64,000 nucleotides of DNA, taken from NCBI GenBank assembly GCA_965237405.1, contig OZ250139.1:806001-870000 (forward strand). Direction: 5' to 3'. The position numbers were made by a program, and so were the translations under genes. Of this stretch, positions 61,760 to 64,000 are shown one piece after another. This DNA is from CAUZIB01 sp963663925 (GTDB taxonomy: Bacteria > Acidobacteriota > Vicinamibacteria > Vicinamibacterales > UBA8438). The first letter of the stretch is position 1. Every line of letters starts with the position of its first letter. Below the pieces are notes generated by a model that saw only the letters and a program-made list of their open reading frames with translations, had not been told where the DNA came from and ran no database searches.

Positions 61760-61912
61760 ATGATTCACGATGCTCATTGTCACTTCTTCTCTAGGCGATT
61801 CTTCGAGGTCCTGGCGCTTCTTGCATGCGGTGTACGCCCGATCTTGCCGTGGCCCGCTGGCGTGTTCAACGGCGCTGTCGCGTCACCAATTTTGGAGCCT
61901 GGGAAAAACTGA
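61760..61912 (+). pseudogene. Amidohydrolase N-terminal stub
   Basis: Begins MIHDAHCHFFSRRFFEVLA, the N-terminal strand and HxH metal site of COG2159-type amidohydrolases. The reading then turns into unrelated residues and ends after 50 codons at TGA 61910-61912. The preceding AAGGACA could be a ribosome site. The rest of the ~280-residue enzyme is absent, so this is a stub left by deletion. Confidence 0.5.
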
Positions 61913-61939
61913 TGGTGCTCTGAGGTTCGCCTGATGAGC

Positions 61940-61996
61940 GACGGGCTGTTCAACGGGGACGGGGTTTAGTTACGTGGGCACGAGGCGTCCCAATAG
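61940..61996 (-). repeat. 3'-end repeat copy G
   Basis: Minus sense: CTATTGGGACGCCTCGTGCC (decayed REWDAAH), CACGTAACTAA, then ACCCCGTCCCCGTTGAAC. It starts 117 bases past the stop of the leftward membrane-protein gene and is in sense with it. Confidence 0.85.
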
Positions 61997-62112
61997 AATT
62001 GAACATAACGTCTGCATGGTAGCCTGAGATTCGACCGCTCATGGCTCTTGTCAAATTGTATTAAGACCGACTGGAGTGACGGCGTGTCCCAGCTGATCAA
62101 CGTGCTTGCAAT

Positions 62113-62772
62113 CTACACCGCTGGCTCCTGACGAGTGCCGCCCTTCGTCAGTCGGGAGATGCCGCGCGTTAGGGCGGCCGCACCGCACACGACGCCAATG
62201 GCGAACAGCCACCAACGAAAAGGCGGCGGCTCCATCTGCGCTAGCACCGCACCGTAGTCGATGGTGAAGGAGAGGAGCACGAGCCCGCCGCCGGCGCTCG
62301 CTAGCAACCACAGCGACGCCGAGAAGGCCAGCCGGGTGCCCTGGCTCTTCACACGAAGCAGGAGGAGTGACCCGATGATGAGCGCCATACTGACGATAAT
62401 GGGGGCGAGGACCGGCCCGATCCAGGGGACCGGGACCAGGAACAGTACGTCCCACGTCAGCAGCGACGGCGGCCAGCCCAGAAAGAGCCACAGCCAGACG
62501 TAGTAGAAGATGTCCCAAACCCCGAAACTCAGGGAGAAGACGAGCAACCGCTCCCACCGGTCGTCGCTCATCACCATGGCGACGCCGAGCAGCATGACGA
62601 GCGTGGCCGCCTCGCGGCCCATCTCGATCGTGGCCATGCCGGGCTCGATCGCCGCCAGCGGAAAACCGAATCCATCCGGGTAGTAGATGGCGCGCAGATA
62701 CACCACGACGGCCGACTCGAGATAGGCCATCGCCACCGCGTAAGCCATCAACCAGATCAGGCGTCTGTTCAC
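62113..62772 (-). CDS. Polytopic membrane protein of unknown function
   Basis: A 219-aa protein with about six hydrophobic segments, for example LIWLMAYAVAMAYLESAVVV (~5), AATLVMLLGVAMVMSDDRW (~55), LLVFSLSFGVWDIFYYVWLW (~76), PIIVSMALIIGSLLLL (~125), SLWLLASAGGGLVLLSFTI (~153) and WWLFAIGVVCGAAALTRGI (~187). No transporter or enzyme motif recognised. GTG start at 62772. It lies alone between repeat copies G and H. Confidence 0.7.
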   Translation of the reverse strand: MNRRLIWLMAYAVAMAYLESAVVVYLRAIYYPDGFGFPLAAIEPGMATIEMGREAATLVMLLGVAMVMSDDRWERLLVFSLSFGVWDIFYYVWLWLFLGWPPSLLTWDVLFLVPVPWIGPVLAPIIVSMALIIGSLLLLRVKSQGTRLAFSASLWLLASAGGGLVLLSFTIDYGAVLAQMEPPPFRWWLFAIGVVCGAAALTRGISRLTKGGTRQEPAV

Positions 62773-62845
62773 AACTAGGAGAGCCCGCGAGCAACCTCCG
62801 AATGTAGACGCTGATCCTACCGCTGGCTGGCAGGGGGTGCAATGG

Positions 62846-62907
62846 GCGGCGCGGCGGGCGGTTCAACGGGGACGGAGCTTACGGTTCACGCGGGTGCGAC
62901 CTCACGG
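62846..62907 (-). repeat. 3'-end repeat copy H
   Basis: Minus sense: GAGGTCGCACCCGCGTGAAC (decayed EVAHPREP), CGTAAGCTCCGTCCCCGTTG, AACCGCCCGCCGCGCCGCCC. It begins 13 bases past the stop of the TonB-receptor gene and is in sense with it. Confidence 0.9.
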
Positions 62908-62920
62908 CCCCAATCGCAGA

Positions 62921-64000
62921 TTAGAAGTTGACGCGGAGCTCGCCGACGACCTGACGCTTTAAAATATCGCCGAACACGTGCTGTTGCACGTCGGCGTTGA
63001 GCAAGTTAGAAACCTTCAAGCTGGTAACGTGCCGTCCATCGTTCCAGCGCACGCCAAACCCGGCGTTGACGAGTGTGTAGGGGTCAGTACTGCCCGAGAA
63101 CCGAGCGTCAAGCACGTCCTGCCAGAACGCCGAGTCCGTGTAATTGATCACCACGTTACCGAAGTAGCGGTCAGAGGAGAAATTTGCTCCCACGTTGAGC
63201 CGGTGCTGCGGAGGCAGGTTGACCTCTGACAGGTCGAAGCCCTCAACCACCGGCGTCCACTGGTGCGAGTAATTTGCGAACGCGTTGACGTAATCGTTTA
63301 TCACGCCGTCCACACTAAGCTCGATTCCCTTATCTCTAACGGTACCCAAGTTCCGATACGTGAACAACGATGGCAAGCCTGGCGCCGGGATGAAGTTAAG
63401 CAGAAAACTTGGCAACACGGCCGGCCATGTGGCTGGCGGGTCAGCCCCACTGTAATTGCCGATCGGGGTAAAGAAAATACCGTCGTCGGTACGATTCCAG
63501 TACACCGAGGCACCCACTGTGGCACGGCCACCGATTACCCCGGTGTAGCCGAGCTCGACCGCCGTCATTGTCTCTTGCTTGAGATCGGGGTTTCCGGTTG
63601 CCGCTATGGGGAAGATAAAGTTCGACAATAGCGGGTGTAGAGCGCCAAGGTTAACCCGGTTCAGGATTACTGTGCCAAGGTTGTTATTAACGAACGATGG
63701 TGCACGAAACGCTCGGTTATACGATACCCGCATGGTCTGCGAAGGCGTAGGTTTGATCATGAAGGTTGTACGCGGCGAGACCACTGGTTTCCCAATCGAC
63801 GAAAACTTGTCGATGCGGGCACCAACCATCCACCGGAAATGATCTGAGAAGAAGATCTCGTCCTGCAGAAACGCACCGGCTTCGTTTCGAGGCTTGCCGG
63901 TAGGAGTGAGCGAGATATCGAAAGTATTGTGTCGATAATTACCGCCAAAAGTCAGTACGTGCCGCGTGCCGACTAGACGCACGTCGGAAGCATTAACGTC
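62921..64000 (-). CDS. TonB-dependent outer-membrane receptor, C-terminal part (5' end outside window)
   Basis: The frame is open to the window edge, so only the last ~360 residues are seen. They are the beta-barrel half of a TonB-dependent receptor: alternating strands such as HVLTFGGNYRHNTFDISLTP, FRWMVGARIDKFSSIGKPVV, MRVSYNRAFRAPSFVNNNLG (a hallmark SYNRAFRAPS), NPDLKQETMTAVELGYTG and the closing aromatic VVGELRVNF. Plug and TonB box would lie upstream. Ligand unknown. Repeat copy H follows the stop by 13 bases. Confidence 0.88.
   Translation of the reverse strand, partial: DVNASDVRLVGTRHVLTFGGNYRHNTFDISLTPTGKPRNEAGAFLQDEIFFSDHFRWMVGARIDKFSSIGKPVVSPRTTFMIKPTPSQTMRVSYNRAFRAPSFVNNNLGTVILNRVNLGALHPLLSNFIFPIAATGNPDLKQETMTAVELGYTGVIGGRATVGASVYWNRTDDGIFFTPIGNYSGADPPATWPAVLPSFLLNFIPAPGLPSLFTYRNLGTVRDKGIELSVDGVINDYVNAFANYSHQWTPVVEGFDLSEVNLPPQHRLNVGANFSSDRYFGNVVINYTDSAFWQDVLDARFSGSTDPYTLVNAGFGVRWNDGRHVTSLKVSNLLNADVQQHVFGDILKRQVVGELRVNF

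Larger units (their letters stand above)
61551..62112. other. Gene-poor interval with amidohydrolase stub and a repeat copy
   Basis: A 562-base interval that carries the truncated amidohydrolase (61760-61912) and repeat copy G (61940-61996). The remaining ~200 bases after the Sel1 gene show no recognisable coding or RNA feature. Confidence 0.6.

Noticed and set aside
62051..62866. 271-codon frame on the minus strand overlapping the membrane-protein gene
   Set aside because: Low-complexity Arg/Gly/Pro reading typical of an out-of-frame high-GC shadow; the other frame has six clean membrane helices.
47867..62907. Repeat family as insertion-sequence ends
   Set aside because: No transposase, no terminal inverted-repeat pairs and no target duplications seen; nearly all copies share one orientation.
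1..64000. CRISPR array or phage/defence island
   Set aside because: No regularly spaced short repeats, cas, capsid, terminase or toxin-antitoxin motifs were seen; the dispersed repeat has irregular spacing of hundreds to thousands of bases.

Overview
The window looks like chromosomal DNA from a high-GC, Gram-negative bacterium, most likely an Acidobacteriota member of the Vicinamibacteria type. This is inferred from gene content, not from a marker-gene search. It has two VWFA-related proteins of the class described in Acidobacteria, a bactofilin/methyltransferase/DUF62 neighbourhood, a DUF1592-DUF1552 haem module, a TonB receptor, an MsbA-like exporter and several lipoproteins.

From 0 to about 42.4 kb the DNA is dense and housekeeping in character. 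It holds haem synthesis (hemE, a HemY-type oxidase), an acidobacterial pair of unknowns, a VWFA protein, a D,D-carboxypeptidase, trxB, mnmA with a cysteine desulfurase, a bactofilin, an acyl-CoA dehydrogenase, and tsaC-hflX coupled to a TPR/S-layer-homology lipoprotein. pgsA follows. Between 21.2 and 33.3 kb lies a two-armed polysaccharide locus. Seven leftward genes encode five glycosyltransferases, a polyprenyl-phosphate sugar transferase and a UDP-xylose synthase. Three rightward genes encode Ugd, GalE and an MsbA-like ABC exporter. A perfect 21-bp palindrome sits between the two arms. YicC, gmk, coaBC, a type-4 uracil-DNA glycosylase, priA, an M50 protease, an HU/IHF protein, der and a MerR regulator complete this part, which ends at a tRNA-Pro(GGG) and its terminator.

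From the tRNA to the window end the character changes. Spacing is looser, most genes point left, and broken genes are common: a methyltransferase split by an in-frame UGA, a quinoprotein dehydrogenase/NTF2-like mosaic, a Sel1 tail and an amidohydrolase stub. Intact genes include a second VWFA protein, a PQQ-type sugar dehydrogenase, a sirtuin, a paraslipin-NfeD pair, a coiled-coil protein, DUF6526, a DUF3604 lipoprotein, the DUF1592-DUF1552-ankyrin cluster, a metallo-beta-lactamase-fold hydrolase, a Sel1 protein, a membrane protein and a partial TonB receptor.

The most unusual signal is a dispersed repeat of about 50-75 bp, with ten copies between 43.6 and 62.9 kb and none noticed earlier. 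Its core is CCCCCGTCCCCGTTGAACC, preceded by what looks like the 3' end of Sel1 genes (LAREW..AHPRD-stop). Nine of ten copies lie in the same orientation. Several sit 10-60 bp past a stop codon, in sense with that gene. In one case the element supplies the C-terminus of an unrelated VWFA protein. A second candidate is the methyltransferase whose internal UGA is followed, at the right distance, by a small bacterial-SECIS-like hairpin.
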